A stretch of 64,000 nt of DNA, taken from contig NZ_CP018846.1 of NCBI RefSeq assembly GCF_002025705.1, forward strand, positions 4,207,501 to 4,271,500, in the 5' to 3' direction. The notes below the pieces were generated by a model. It was not told the DNA's origin and did not search any database. It worked only from the letters and a program-made list of their open reading frames with translations. The position numbers and the translations under genes were made by a program. Within the stretch, counting starts at the first letter, position 1. Every line of letters starts with the position of its first letter. Shown here piece after piece: positions 33,812-42,406 of this stretch. The stretch is from Pseudomonas putida. GTDB lineage: Bacteria > Pseudomonadota > Gammaproteobacteria > Pseudomonadales > Pseudomonadaceae.

Positions 33812-35956
33812 GTGACCAGTATGCAAAGTGCGCAGCCGCGCCCGGATGTCGATGACCCACTGCTCGATGGCCTGCTGATCCTGTGCCGGCTGCATGGCCG
33901 CCCGGCCAGCCGCGCCAGCCTGTGCAGCGGCCTGCCCCTGGCCCAGCAGCGCCTGGGCGCAGACCTGCTGCCACGGGCCGCAGCGCGTGCCGGCCTGCAA
34001 GGGCGGGTATTGGAACGGGCGCTGGATGGCATCTCGGCGCTCAACCTGCCCGTACTGCTGTTGCTTGGCAATGGCCGCAGCGCGGTGCTGCAACGCTGGG
34101 GCGATGACGGCCGGGCACTGATCCTGCCCTGCGAAGCCGAAGGCGGCGAGCAATGGGTCGAACGTGAGGCACTGCAGCAGGCCTACAGCGGCCACGCCCT
34201 GTTTGCCCGCCCGCGGCATACCCTGGAAGACGTGCGTTCGCCGCTGCTGCCGAGGGTCAACGCCTGGTTCCGCGACACCCTGCGCCATTCCCGCTGGCTG
34301 TACGGCGACGCCCTGCTGGCCAGCCTGCTGATCAACCTGCTTGGCCTGATGGTGCCGTTGTTCGTCATGCAGACCTACGACCGCGTGGTACCCAACCAGG
34401 CGCTGTCGACCTTGTGGGTGCTGGTCGCCGGCCTGTTCATCGGCACCGCCTTCGAGCTGGTGCTGCGCATGGTCCGCGCCCACCTGCTGGACCAGGCCGG
34501 CAAGAAGACCGACCTGATCCTCTCCGCCACCCTGTTCGAGCGCATCACCGGCATGGCCATGAAGGCCAAGCCCGCCACCATCGGTGGTTTCGCCCAGAGC
34601 ATCCATGACTTCCAGGGCCTGCGCGAATTTCTCACCGCGGTCACCCTGACCAGCATCATCGACCTGCCTTTCGTGGCCCTGATGCTGCTGGTGATCGGCC
34701 TGCTTGGCGGCTGGCTGGTGCTGATCCCGCTGATCGCCTTCCCGCTGGCAGTGGGCTTTGCCCTGATCATCCAGGCCCGCCTGCGCGACACCGTACAGAA
34801 AAGCCTGAACCTCGGTGCCGTGCGCCAGGCCCTGCTGATCGAAACCCTGGGCGGCCTGGAAACTCTCAAGGCCTGTGGCGCCGAAAGCGAACGCCAGTAC
34901 CAGTGGGAGCACACCAACGCAGCCATCGCCCGCCTCGACGCCCACGCCCGCAACCTGTCGTCGCTGGCCAGCAACGGCACGTTGTTCATCCAGCAGTTCT
35001 GCGGCATGGCCACCATCGTTGCCGGTGTGTACAGCATCATCGCCGGCAACCTCAGCGTCGGTGCGCTGGTGGCCAGCTACATGCTCGGCAGCCGAGTGCT
35101 CGCCCCACTCGGCCAGATCGCCGGGCTGATCACCCGCTACCAGCAAGCGCAACTGACCATGCGCAGCACCGACGCGCTGATGGCCCTGCCCCAGGAGCGT
35201 CAGCTCGACCAGCAGGCGCTGGAGCACACCACGCTCAAGGGCGCACTGGCGCTGAGCCACGTCAGCTTCCGCTACCCGGGGCAGACCAGCCCGGCGCTGC
35301 AGGACGTGAACCTGGCCATCACCCCCGGCGAGCGCATCGGCATCATCGGCCGCAGCGGCTCGGGCAAGAGCACCCTGGGCCGCCTGCTGATGGGCTTCCA
35401 CCACCCCGACGATGGCCAGGTGCTGCTGGACAACCTCGACCTGCGCCAGCTGGACATCGCCGACCTGCGCAGCCAGATCGGCTACGTTGCCCACGACTTG
35501 CCCCTGCTGGCCGGCAGCCTGCGCGACAACCTGACCCTGGGCGCGCGCCATATCAGCGATGCGCGCATGCTCGAAGTGGCCGAGCTGACCGGCGTCAGCG
35601 AGCTGGCCCGGCAACACCCCAACGGCTTCGACCGCCCGGTGGGCGAGCGCGGCCAGCTGCTTTCCGGCGGCCAGCGCCAGGCCGTGCTGCTGGCCCGCGC
35701 GCTGCTGCTGGAGCCGCCGATCCTGATCCTCGACGAGCCGACCAGCCACATGGACAACAGCAGCGAAGAGCAACTGCGCCAGCGCCTGCTGGCCTGGGTG
35801 CCAGGCAAGACCGTGCTGCTGGTGACCCACCGCACCTCGATGCTCAGCCTGGTGGACCGGCTGGTGGTGCTGGACAACGGCAAGGTCGTCGCTGATGGGC
35901 CGAAGGATGCGGTTGTCGACGCACTGCGCAAGGGCCGCATCGGCTCGGCCCTTTGA
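33812..35956 (+). CDS. Type I secretion ABC transporter, LapB-like
   Basis: 714-residue inner-membrane ATPase of adhesin export. Residues 1-140 are a C39-like domain without the catalytic Cys, used for substrate binding rather than cleavage. Six membrane helices span about 155-430, beginning LLASLLINLLGLMVPLFVMQTYDRVVPN, the LapB/RTX class signature. The nucleotide-binding domain has Walker A GRSGSGKS (about 513-520), signature LSGGQRQ (about 617) and Walker B LILDEPTSHMD (about 638), all intact. The start is GTG at 33812, with GGGAG 9 bp upstream; the ATG three codons later has a poor spacing. Confidence 0.92.
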   Translation: MTSMQSAQPRPDVDDPLLDGLLILCRLHGRPASRASLCSGLPLAQQRLGADLLPRAAARAGLQGRVLERALDGISALNLPVLLLLGNGRSAVLQRWGDDGRALILPCEAEGGEQWVEREALQQAYSGHALFARPRHTLEDVRSPLLPRVNAWFRDTLRHSRWLYGDALLASLLINLLGLMVPLFVMQTYDRVVPNQALSTLWVLVAGLFIGTAFELVLRMVRAHLLDQAGKKTDLILSATLFERITGMAMKAKPATIGGFAQSIHDFQGLREFLTAVTLTSIIDLPFVALMLLVIGLLGGWLVLIPLIAFPLAVGFALIIQARLRDTVQKSLNLGAVRQALLIETLGGLETLKACGAESERQYQWEHTNAAIARLDAHARNLSSLASNGTLFIQQFCGMATIVAGVYSIIAGNLSVGALVASYMLGSRVLAPLGQIAGLITRYQQAQLTMRSTDALMALPQERQLDQQALEHTTLKGALALSHVSFRYPGQTSPALQDVNLAITPGERIGIIGRSGSGKSTLGRLLMGFHHPDDGQVLLDNLDLRQLDIADLRSQIGYVAHDLPLLAGSLRDNLTLGARHISDARMLEVAELTGVSELARQHPNGFDRPVGERGQLLSGGQRQAVLLARALLLEPPILILDEPTSHMDNSSEEQLRQRLLAWVPGKTVLLVTHRTSMLSLVDRLVVLDNGKVVADGPKDAVVDALRKGRIGSAL

Positions 35957-35971
35957 CTCAACATATTCAAC

Positions 35972-36060
35972 CCTGTGGCAGCGGGCTTGCCCGCGAAGCA
36001 GACACTGCGGTGTGTGGCACCGGCTTTGCCGGTGTTCGCGGGCGAGCCCGCTCCCACAGG
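35972..36060. repeat. REP-like inverted pair inside the exporter operon
   Basis: CCTGTGGCAGCGGGCTTGCCC and an inverse copy ending CTCCCACAGG, with a small GCACCGGCTTTGCCGGTG hairpin between, located between the ABC and HlyD genes. Inside an operon it could lower or stabilise part of the transcript. Confidence 0.75.
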
Positions 36061-36096
36061 GGCCGCACCTTGCCACTGAGAAAAGTGAGGTAGGCC

Positions 36097-37449
36097 ATGT
36101 CCTTGAGCCATAACATTCGCAGTAGCCATGGCACCGACAAACGGGCCGAGCGCGACTACATGCCGGAACTGGCAGGCGCCACCCTGCAGGATTCGCCTCG
36201 CCTTTCGCGCCTGACCGTGTGGCTGGCCGCAGCGTTGCTGCTGGTGGCGCTGGCCTGGGCCAGCCTGGCGGTGCTCGACGAAGTCACGGTCGGTGAAGGC
36301 AAGGCGATCCCATCTAGCAAGGTGCAGGTGGTGCAGAACCTTGAAGGTGGCATCGTCACCGAGATCTTCGTGCGCGAAGGCCAGATGGTCGAGAAAGGCG
36401 CCACCTTGCTGCGCCTGGACGATACCCGGTTCAAGTCCAACAAAGGCGAAAGCGAGGCTGACCGTTACGCCCTCACCGCCCAGGTCGAGCGCCTGTCGGC
36501 AGAAGCCGAAGGGCGCCCGTTCGTGCTCTCGGACGAAGTGCGCGCCAAGGCGCCCCAGGTCGCCGAAGACGAAATCGCCCTGTATGGCTCGCGCCAGCGG
36601 CGCCTGGCCAGCGAAAAGCAGACCCTCAACGAACAGCTGCGGCAGAAGAACCAGGAACTTGCCGAGTTCCGCTCCAAGGTCGATCAGTACCGCTCGGCCG
36701 TGGCACTGCTGCAGCAGGAAACCGACATGTCGGCGCCGCTGGTGAGCAAGGGCGCCATTTCCCCGGTAGAGATCCTGCGCCTCAAGCAACGCACCGTCGA
36801 AGCTCGCGGCCAGCTCAACGCCACCAGCCTGGCCATCCCCCGCGCCGAAGCGGCGATTGCCGAGATCAAGAGCAAGATCGAGGAGTCCGATGCAGGCTTC
36901 CGCTCGGACGCTGCCAAGGAACTCAATGACAAGCGCACCGAGCTGTCCAAGATCACTGCCACCAGTATCGCCATCGACGACCGGGTCAACCGCACCACCG
37001 TGGTGTCACCGGTGCGCGGCATCGTCAAGCTGCTCAAGGTCAACACCATCGGCGGTGTGGTGCAGCCGGGCAGTGACCTGGTGGAGATCGTGCCGATCGA
37101 GGACAACCTGCTGATCGAGGCCAAGGTGCGCCCTCAGGACGTGGCCTTCCTGCACCCGGGGCAACCGGCAATGGTCAAGTTCAGTGCCTATGACTACACC
37201 ATCTACGGCGGGCTCAAGGCCAAGCTGGAGCTGATAAGCGCCGACACGGTCACCGACGACAAGGGCAATGCGTTCTACCTGATCCAGGTGAGAACCGAGA
37301 AGAACCACCTGGGCGGGGACAACAAGCCGTTGCTGATCATCCCCGGGATGGTGGCCACGGTGGATATCATCACCGGGCAGAAAAGCGTGCTGGATTACCT
37401 GCTCAAGCCGGTGCTCAAGGCCCGCACCGAGGCGCTGCGCGAACGGTGA
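36097..37449 (+). CDS. HlyD-family membrane fusion protein, LapC-like
   Basis: 450-residue periplasmic adaptor of the type I system. A short cytoplasmic head is followed by one membrane helix (about 38-60, LTVWLAAALLLVALAWASLAVLDE). Next come the lipoyl half-motif GEGKAIPSSKVQVVQNLEGGIVTEIFVREGQMVEKG, a coiled coil (about 120-290) and the second lipoyl and beta-barrel part with VVSPVRGIVKLLKVNTIGGVVQPG. The C-terminus GMVATVDIITGQKSVLDYLLKPV is diagnostic for the HlyD type I secretion class. It completes the TolC-ABC-HlyD set for the divergent adhesin. Confidence 0.93.
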   Translation: MSLSHNIRSSHGTDKRAERDYMPELAGATLQDSPRLSRLTVWLAAALLLVALAWASLAVLDEVTVGEGKAIPSSKVQVVQNLEGGIVTEIFVREGQMVEKGATLLRLDDTRFKSNKGESEADRYALTAQVERLSAEAEGRPFVLSDEVRAKAPQVAEDEIALYGSRQRRLASEKQTLNEQLRQKNQELAEFRSKVDQYRSAVALLQQETDMSAPLVSKGAISPVEILRLKQRTVEARGQLNATSLAIPRAEAAIAEIKSKIEESDAGFRSDAAKELNDKRTELSKITATSIAIDDRVNRTTVVSPVRGIVKLLKVNTIGGVVQPGSDLVEIVPIEDNLLIEAKVRPQDVAFLHPGQPAMVKFSAYDYTIYGGLKAKLELISADTVTDDKGNAFYLIQVRTEKNHLGGDNKPLLIIPGMVATVDIITGQKSVLDYLLKPVLKARTEALRER

Positions 37450-37493
37450 CTGGTTTGGATTGTGTGAGAGCGGACAGGTGCATGCCGCTGCAT

Positions 37494-37735
37494 TTTCGGC
37501 GCCTGTGAAATCGAGCGCCGCCCGCGCGGCGCATCGCGGATGAATCCGCTCCAACATTTGTTGCAACGTGGCCACGCCTGTGAAGCCATGGTTGTCAGCC
37601 TTGTCTGTAGGGCTCAAGCCATGCGCCAAGGCTGGCAACCATGGCGTTACAGGTTCGGCACGTTGCAACAGATGTAGGAGCGGATTCATCCGCGATGCGC
37701 CGCGCGGGCGGCGCTCGATTTCACAGGCGCCGAAA
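37494..37735. repeat. 242-bp large inverted repeat (cruciform-capable)
   Basis: Outer arms of 59 bp (37494-37552 and 37677-37735) are perfectly inverted. Inside them, TTGCAACGTG and the CCATGGTTG region continue the symmetry with about four mismatches, so total arm length is near 110 nt around a short centre. The outer arms contain a REP-like GCGGATGAATCCGCTCC core. It has no coding capacity and sits between the convergent HlyD and DTW genes. Confidence 0.88.
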
Positions 37736-37765
37736 TTCTCGCGGCGTAAACCTTTGAACTCCCGC

Positions 37766-38356
37766 TCAATGGTTGCGCTCGAACACATCAACCCCCATGG
37801 CCCTGATCTGCCCCTCGATCAACGCCTCGAACGGCCGAAGCAGCTCATCGAAACTGGCAGGCTGTTCCAACACATTCAACGCCTGCACCACCGCCTCGAT
37901 GGTCGACACCGCCCCCGGCTCCGGGGCCTTGCGCAGGCGATAGCGGGATGGCGCCACCTCAGCCAGAGTCACTCGGGGCAGAGCATCAAGCAGCGGGTTC
38001 AGGTACAGCAGCTTGCGTGCCTTGCGCCAGGTGCCGTCAGGGACGATCAACAGTAATGGCCTGTCATCCGTTTCGCCGTAGGCTACCAGCGCCTGGGCCT
38101 GCTCGCCCGGGAACAGCAGCACAGGCCGATAGCCTGGGGTGGCCAATAGCTCGGCAAGATCAGCGAACACTTCCCCGACCCGCAACTCGGCATTGACCAG
38201 GCCAAGGGCAGCCAGGCGGGCAGTGTTCAGGGCGTGGGCGGTTTCACTGGGGTGCTGCAACAGGAGCACGCGGGTGCGGCTGTCGAGGCTGGGAATCAGC
38301 AGGCAGAGGCAATGGTCGAGCGGGCGCTGGCAGCGTTCGCAGCGGGGTCTGGGCAT
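37766..38356 (-). CDS. tapT: tRNA-uridine aminocarboxypropyltransferase (DTW domain)
   Basis: DTW-domain protein of 196 residues, the family of TapT (YfiP), which makes acp3U at position 47 of tRNAs using S-adenosylmethionine. CERCQRPLDHCLC near the N-terminus is the zinc-binding Cys cluster and LLLIVPDGTWRKARKLLYLNP carries the DTW-type motif (here DGTW). I start at the ATG at 38356, immediately before the Cys cluster; the frame stays open upstream but without homology. Confidence 0.88.
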   Translation of the reverse strand: MPRPRCERCQRPLDHCLCLLIPSLDSRTRVLLLQHPSETAHALNTARLAALGLVNAELRVGEVFADLAELLATPGYRPVLLFPGEQAQALVAYGETDDRPLLLIVPDGTWRKARKLLYLNPLLDALPRVTLAEVAPSRYRLRKAPEPGAVSTIEAVVQALNVLEQPASFDELLRPFEALIEGQIRAMGVDVFERNH

Positions 38357-38399
38357 GGGCTTCTCCGTTGGCGGAGTATTTTGCCATATGCCGAAATTT

Positions 38400-38495
38400 T
38401 GGGCCCGCTTTGCGGGCCATCGCCGCGGCTCCCACAGAGATATCACCCGACTCTAAGGCGGTGAAGATCCCTGTGGGAGCGGGCTTGCCCGCGAA
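38400..38495. repeat. REP-like inverted pair
   Basis: GGGCCCGCTTTGCGGGCC hairpin with GGCTCCCACAG, then an inverted CTGTGGGAGCGGGCTTGCCC copy, between the Aer-like and DTW genes (both leftward). Confidence 0.75.
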
Positions 38496-38514
38496 TGAAC
38501 CTGAAAACCCGGAC

Positions 38515-40080
38515 CTACCGGTTGAACCGCTCCGCCAGGCTGTGCAGGTATTCGGCCATCCGCTCCAAGTCCAGGCTGATCTCTGCCCCCTGCTTGGCCT
38601 GCCCCGCCGTCTGGTCGCACAGCTGGGCAATCCGCACGATCTGCTGGTTGATGTCCTCGGCCACATGGCTCTGCTGCTCCGACGCCGTGGCCATCTGCTG
38701 GCTCATGCCGGTAATGCGGCTGACCGCCTGGGCAATCCCGGCCAGCGCCGTCTGCACCGCCTCAACGCTGTGCACGCTGTCCCGCGAAATCTGCTCGCCA
38801 CGGCTGGCGGTGCTCACCGCCCGCTCAGCCCCGGCACGCAGCGAGGCGATGATCTGGTGAATCTCGTCAGTGGAAGCGCGCGTGCGCCGGGCCAGCGAAC
38901 GCACCTCGTCGGCGACCACGGCAAAGCCCCTGCCCTGCTCGCCCGCCCGGGCCGCCTCGATCGCGGCATTGAGCGCGAGCAGGTTGGTCTGCTCGGCAAT
39001 CGAGGTGATGGTGTCGACCACGCTGCCAATCGACTGGGTCTGTTCGGCCAGGGCATTGACAGCCTGGCCGATGTCGCTGACCGCCTCGCTCATGCTGCCC
39101 ATGGCCTTCAGGCTCTGCTGCGCCAGTTCGCTGCCGTGCTGGGCCAGTTGATCGGCATCGCCAGCCGCGTGAGCGGTGCTCTGCACATTGTGGGTGACCT
39201 CCTGAATGGTCGCCGCCATCTGCGCGATGGCCGTGGCCGACTGGTCGGTCTCGCTGCGCTGGCGGTCGAGCATCTGCGCCTGGGCATCGGACAGGTCGGC
39301 CGACTGCGCGGCGCGTGACTTCACGCCGACGCCGGCATCCACCAAGCGGGTCAGCGCGGTTTGCAGGCGCGCCTCTTCGCTGATGATCGCCAGGTCCAGC
39401 TGGCCCCGCAGGCCGGGGTTGTCACTGTAGGTCAGGGCCACCAGGGGGCTGGTGAACGCCTTGGGGTGTTCAGCGAGCGTGCGGCGGATCGCCTGGCTTT
39501 GCTGATGCTCGATCAGGTACCAGGCCACCAGCAGGCTTGCCATCAGTACTCCCAGTGCCGCATAAGCCGGCAACCACAAGTAACCGGCTGCGGACACCAG
39601 CCCCGCACCGATCAGTGGCCAGCCATGCCCCAGAAGCTGGCCCAACCGGGCCGCCGCTGGCACCGCCGACTTGCCCCCGCGCAATCGTGCATAGAGCGCT
39701 TCGGCACGGCGGATCTGCTCACGGCTTGGCACCGAGCGCACCGACTCGTAGCCACTAATCCGGCCATTCTCGTAGATGGCCGTGACATAGGCGCTGACCC
39801 AGTAATGATCGCCGTTCTTCGCGCGGTTCTTGACCACGCCCATCCAGGGCTTGCCCTGCTTGATGGTCTCCCACATATGCCCGAAGACCGCTGGCGGCAT
39901 ATCGGGATGGCGCACCAGATTGTGCGGCTGGCCGACCAGCTCGTCGTAGGTGAAGCCGCTGATCGCAACGAAGGCATCGTTGCAGTAGGTGATGCGGCTG
40001 TTGAGGTCCGTTGTGGAGATCAGCCGCTGATCGCCGGAAAAGGTTCTTTCGTGCTCAGTGACGGGCAAATTCATGCGCAT
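38515..40080 (-). CDS. Aerotaxis receptor-like methyl-accepting chemotaxis protein (Aer type)
   Basis: 521-residue energy/redox taxis transducer. The N-terminal PAS domain (about 10-120) starts VTEHERTFSGDQRLISTTDLNSRITYCNDAFVAISGF and has HNLVRHPDMPPAVFGHMWETI and the Trp-rich FAD-type features of Aer. A hydrophobic hairpin (about 152-205) follows, with no periplasmic ligand domain, then a HAMP-like segment and the methyl-accepting signalling domain with hairpin tip IEAARAGEQGRGFAVVADEVRSLARR. The start is ATG 40080; another ATG two codons later is possible. In P. aeruginosa the gene at the corresponding place beside gbuR is bdlA, a soluble two-PAS dispersion regulator; this one is membrane-bound with one PAS. 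Confidence 0.9.
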   Translation of the reverse strand: MRMNLPVTEHERTFSGDQRLISTTDLNSRITYCNDAFVAISGFTYDELVGQPHNLVRHPDMPPAVFGHMWETIKQGKPWMGVVKNRAKNGDHYWVSAYVTAIYENGRISGYESVRSVPSREQIRRAEALYARLRGGKSAVPAAARLGQLLGHGWPLIGAGLVSAAGYLWLPAYAALGVLMASLLVAWYLIEHQQSQAIRRTLAEHPKAFTSPLVALTYSDNPGLRGQLDLAIISEEARLQTALTRLVDAGVGVKSRAAQSADLSDAQAQMLDRQRSETDQSATAIAQMAATIQEVTHNVQSTAHAAGDADQLAQHGSELAQQSLKAMGSMSEAVSDIGQAVNALAEQTQSIGSVVDTITSIAEQTNLLALNAAIEAARAGEQGRGFAVVADEVRSLARRTRASTDEIHQIIASLRAGAERAVSTASRGEQISRDSVHSVEAVQTALAGIAQAVSRITGMSQQMATASEQQSHVAEDINQQIVRIAQLCDQTAGQAKQGAEISLDLERMAEYLHSLAERFNR

Positions 40081-40203
40081 CTTGGGGCGGTCCCTGCTCG
40101 TATAGATGAAGGGCATCACAGCAAGTAGAGGTTTAGCAGAACGCCATCATCAGAGCGGTCAGCTTTATGCAGGAAATGGACTACTTCCGACGGGCTGCAT
40201 TCA

Positions 40204-41097
40204 TCAGCCCACGTAGAGCTGGCTTTTGAGCAGGTCGCGGAAGGTCTGAATCAGTGGCTCGCGGCTGCGGCCACGGCGAATGATCAGCGAGAATGGCGCC
40301 TGATAGCCGAAAGTGGCCGGCGATAGCACCCGCAAGTCGCCCTTGTCCGCCCACGCCTGGGCGTAGTGCTCGGGCAGATAGCCAATGTAGGCGCCCGAGA
40401 GGATGAGGATCAGCTGCGCCTCCATGCTCTCGACTGTCGCCGCACTGTGCTTGAAGCCATGCCGGGCCAGCTCGGCCTGGCTCCAGTAACCGCGCCCGAC
40501 CATGCGCTGCTGGGTCACCACCTGCTCAGGGATGCGCCTTTCGGCGAACAGCGGGTGGCGGCTGCTGCAATATAGCCAGTGCTGCTCGCGGTACAGCGGC
40601 TGGTAAAGCAGGCCGCTCATGCGCGAGGAGAACGCACCGATGGCCAGGTCCAGGCGGTTGTCCTGCACCCCCAGCTGCAGTTCGTAGGGGCTGGATACCG
40701 ACAGGTGCAAGTGCACGGCCGGGTGTTCCTGGCTGTAGGCGCCGATCACTTCGGCCAGCGGCAATGCGCGATCGCCGACGGTGGAGTCGATCACACCGAG
40801 GTTGAGGGTGCCGCGCAGCTCGCCCTTGAGCGCTGCAGCGTACTGTTCGAAACCATCCAGCTCGGCCAGCAGGCGCAGCGTCTCCTGGTGAAACAGCTCG
40901 CCTTTGCTGGTCAGGCTGAAGCCGCCCCGGCCGCGGTGGCACAGGACGATACCCAAGGCGCCTTCGAGCTGGCTCATGTAGGTACTGATGGCCGAGGTCG
41001 ACAGGTTGAGCTCGCGCTGGGCATTGGCGAACCCCTGGTGGCGCACCACGCTGACGAAGATGCGCAGCAGTTTCAGGTCGGGCAAGGTCGAGGCCAT
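40204..41097 (-). CDS. gbuR: LysR-family regulator, GbuR-like
   Basis: 297-residue LysR-type regulator. The winged-helix region is LKLLRIFVSVVRHQGFANAQRELNLSTSAISTYMSQLEGALG, followed by a substrate-binding domain with LGVIDSTVGD. It is divergent from the guanidinobutyrase gene (226 bp apart), the arrangement of P. aeruginosa gbuR-gbuA, where GbuR activates gbuA in response to 4-guanidinobutyrate. Assignment rests on position plus family. Confidence 0.85.
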   Translation of the reverse strand: MASTLPDLKLLRIFVSVVRHQGFANAQRELNLSTSAISTYMSQLEGALGIVLCHRGRGGFSLTSKGELFHQETLRLLAELDGFEQYAAALKGELRGTLNLGVIDSTVGDRALPLAEVIGAYSQEHPAVHLHLSVSSPYELQLGVQDNRLDLAIGAFSSRMSGLLYQPLYREQHWLYCSSRHPLFAERRIPEQVVTQQRMVGRGYWSQAELARHGFKHSAATVESMEAQLILILSGAYIGYLPEHYAQAWADKGDLRVLSPATFGYQAPFSLIIRRGRSREPLIQTFRDLLKSQLYVG

Positions 41098-41323
41098 GGT
41101 GCAACGGTTCCGCAGGGGGTATTTGCGCGCAGTCTAACCGCTCCTGCGGCCTTTAGTTCAGAAATTCCTGAAGTAAGTATTTGCCGGTAGCGATTTTTCC
41201 CGCGCACTACCTTGCGCAGACTTGGCCGAAATGTCCCTGCCCGCCGGCATATCCAGACTTGGAAGGCGTGCGGCGGAACAGGTTCGAACAAACAGAACAA
41301 TCGACCGACTGATGAGGCCCACC

Positions 41324-42274
41324 GTGGACAAAGTTCTCCACCAACCACTGGGCGGCAACGAAATGCCGCGTTTCGGCGGCATCGCCACCATGCTCCGTCT
41401 CCCACACCTGCAAAGTGCTGAAGGCCTGGACGCCGCGTTCATCGGCGTGCCGCTGGACATCGGCACCTCGCTGCGCTCCGGCACCCGTTTCGGCCCACGG
41501 CAGATCCGCGCCGAATCGGTGATGATTCGCCCGTACAACATGGCCACCGGTGCCGCCCCGTTCGACTCGCTGTCGGTGGCCGACATCGGTGACGTGGCGA
41601 TCAACACCTTCAACCTGCTCGACGCCGTACGCATCATCGAAGAAGCCTACGACGAGATCGTCGAGCACAATGTCATCCCGATGACCCTGGGTGGCGACCA
41701 CACCATCACCCTGCCGATCCTGCGCGCCCTGCACAAGAAGCACGGCAAGATCGGCCTGGTGCACATCGATGCCCACGCCGACGTCAACGACCACATGTTC
41801 GGCGAGAAGATCGCCCACGGCACCACCTTCCGCCGCGCCGTGGAAGAAGGCCTGCTCGATTGCGACCGCGTGGTGCAGATCGGCCTGCGTGCCCAGGGTT
41901 ATACCGCCGACGACTTCAACTGGAGCCGCCGCCAGGGCTTCCGCGTAGTGCAGGCCGAAGAGTGCTGGCACAAGTCGCTGGAACCGCTGATGGCCGAAGT
42001 GCGCGAAAAGGTCGGCGGTGGCCCGGTGTACCTGTCGTTCGACATCGATGGCATCGACCCGGCCTGGGCGCCTGGCACCGGCACCCCGGAAATTGGCGGC
42101 TTGACCACCATCCAGGCGATGGAGATCATTCGCGGCTGCCACGGCCTGGACCTGATCGGCTGTGACCTGGTCGAAGTCTCCCCGCCTTACGACACCACCG
42201 GCAACACCTCGCTGCTTGGCGCCAACCTGCTGTTCGAGATGCTCTGCGTGCTGCCGGGCGTCGTGCGCCGCTGA
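41324..42274 (+). CDS. gbuA: Guanidinobutyrase (agmatinase/ureohydrolase family)
   Basis: 316-residue Mn-dependent ureohydrolase that splits 4-guanidinobutyrate to 4-aminobutyrate and urea in the arginine dehydrogenase/transaminase route. Metal-binding motifs are LGGDHTITLP, HIDAHADVNDH and SFDIDGIDPAWAPGTGTPE. The protein is very close along its whole length to P. aeruginosa GbuA, beginning VDKVLHQPLGGNEMPRFGGIATM. The start is GTG at 41324, with GAGG 5 bp upstream, where homology begins. The symporter gene follows 132 bp downstream. Confidence 0.92.
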   Translation: MDKVLHQPLGGNEMPRFGGIATMLRLPHLQSAEGLDAAFIGVPLDIGTSLRSGTRFGPRQIRAESVMIRPYNMATGAAPFDSLSVADIGDVAINTFNLLDAVRIIEEAYDEIVEHNVIPMTLGGDHTITLPILRALHKKHGKIGLVHIDAHADVNDHMFGEKIAHGTTFRRAVEEGLLDCDRVVQIGLRAQGYTADDFNWSRRQGFRVVQAEECWHKSLEPLMAEVREKVGGGPVYLSFDIDGIDPAWAPGTGTPEIGGLTTIQAMEIIRGCHGLDLIGCDLVEVSPPYDTTGNTSLLGANLLFEMLCVLPGVVRR

Positions 42275-42406
42275 TACCGCTACACCCCGGCAGGAGCCAT
42301 GAGGGAGGGCCATAGAGGCCCGCCAACACAAGACAAGACCGCCGGGCGCCGTGAACACGCCTGCGCGGTCGATCTCGCCATAATAAAGATAATCGGGAGA
42401 CCCCCA

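Noticed and set aside
38515..40080. Calling this gene bdlA from its place beside gbuR
   Set aside because: It has one PAS domain and a membrane hairpin, unlike the soluble two-PAS BdlA, so an Aer-type receptor is the better call.
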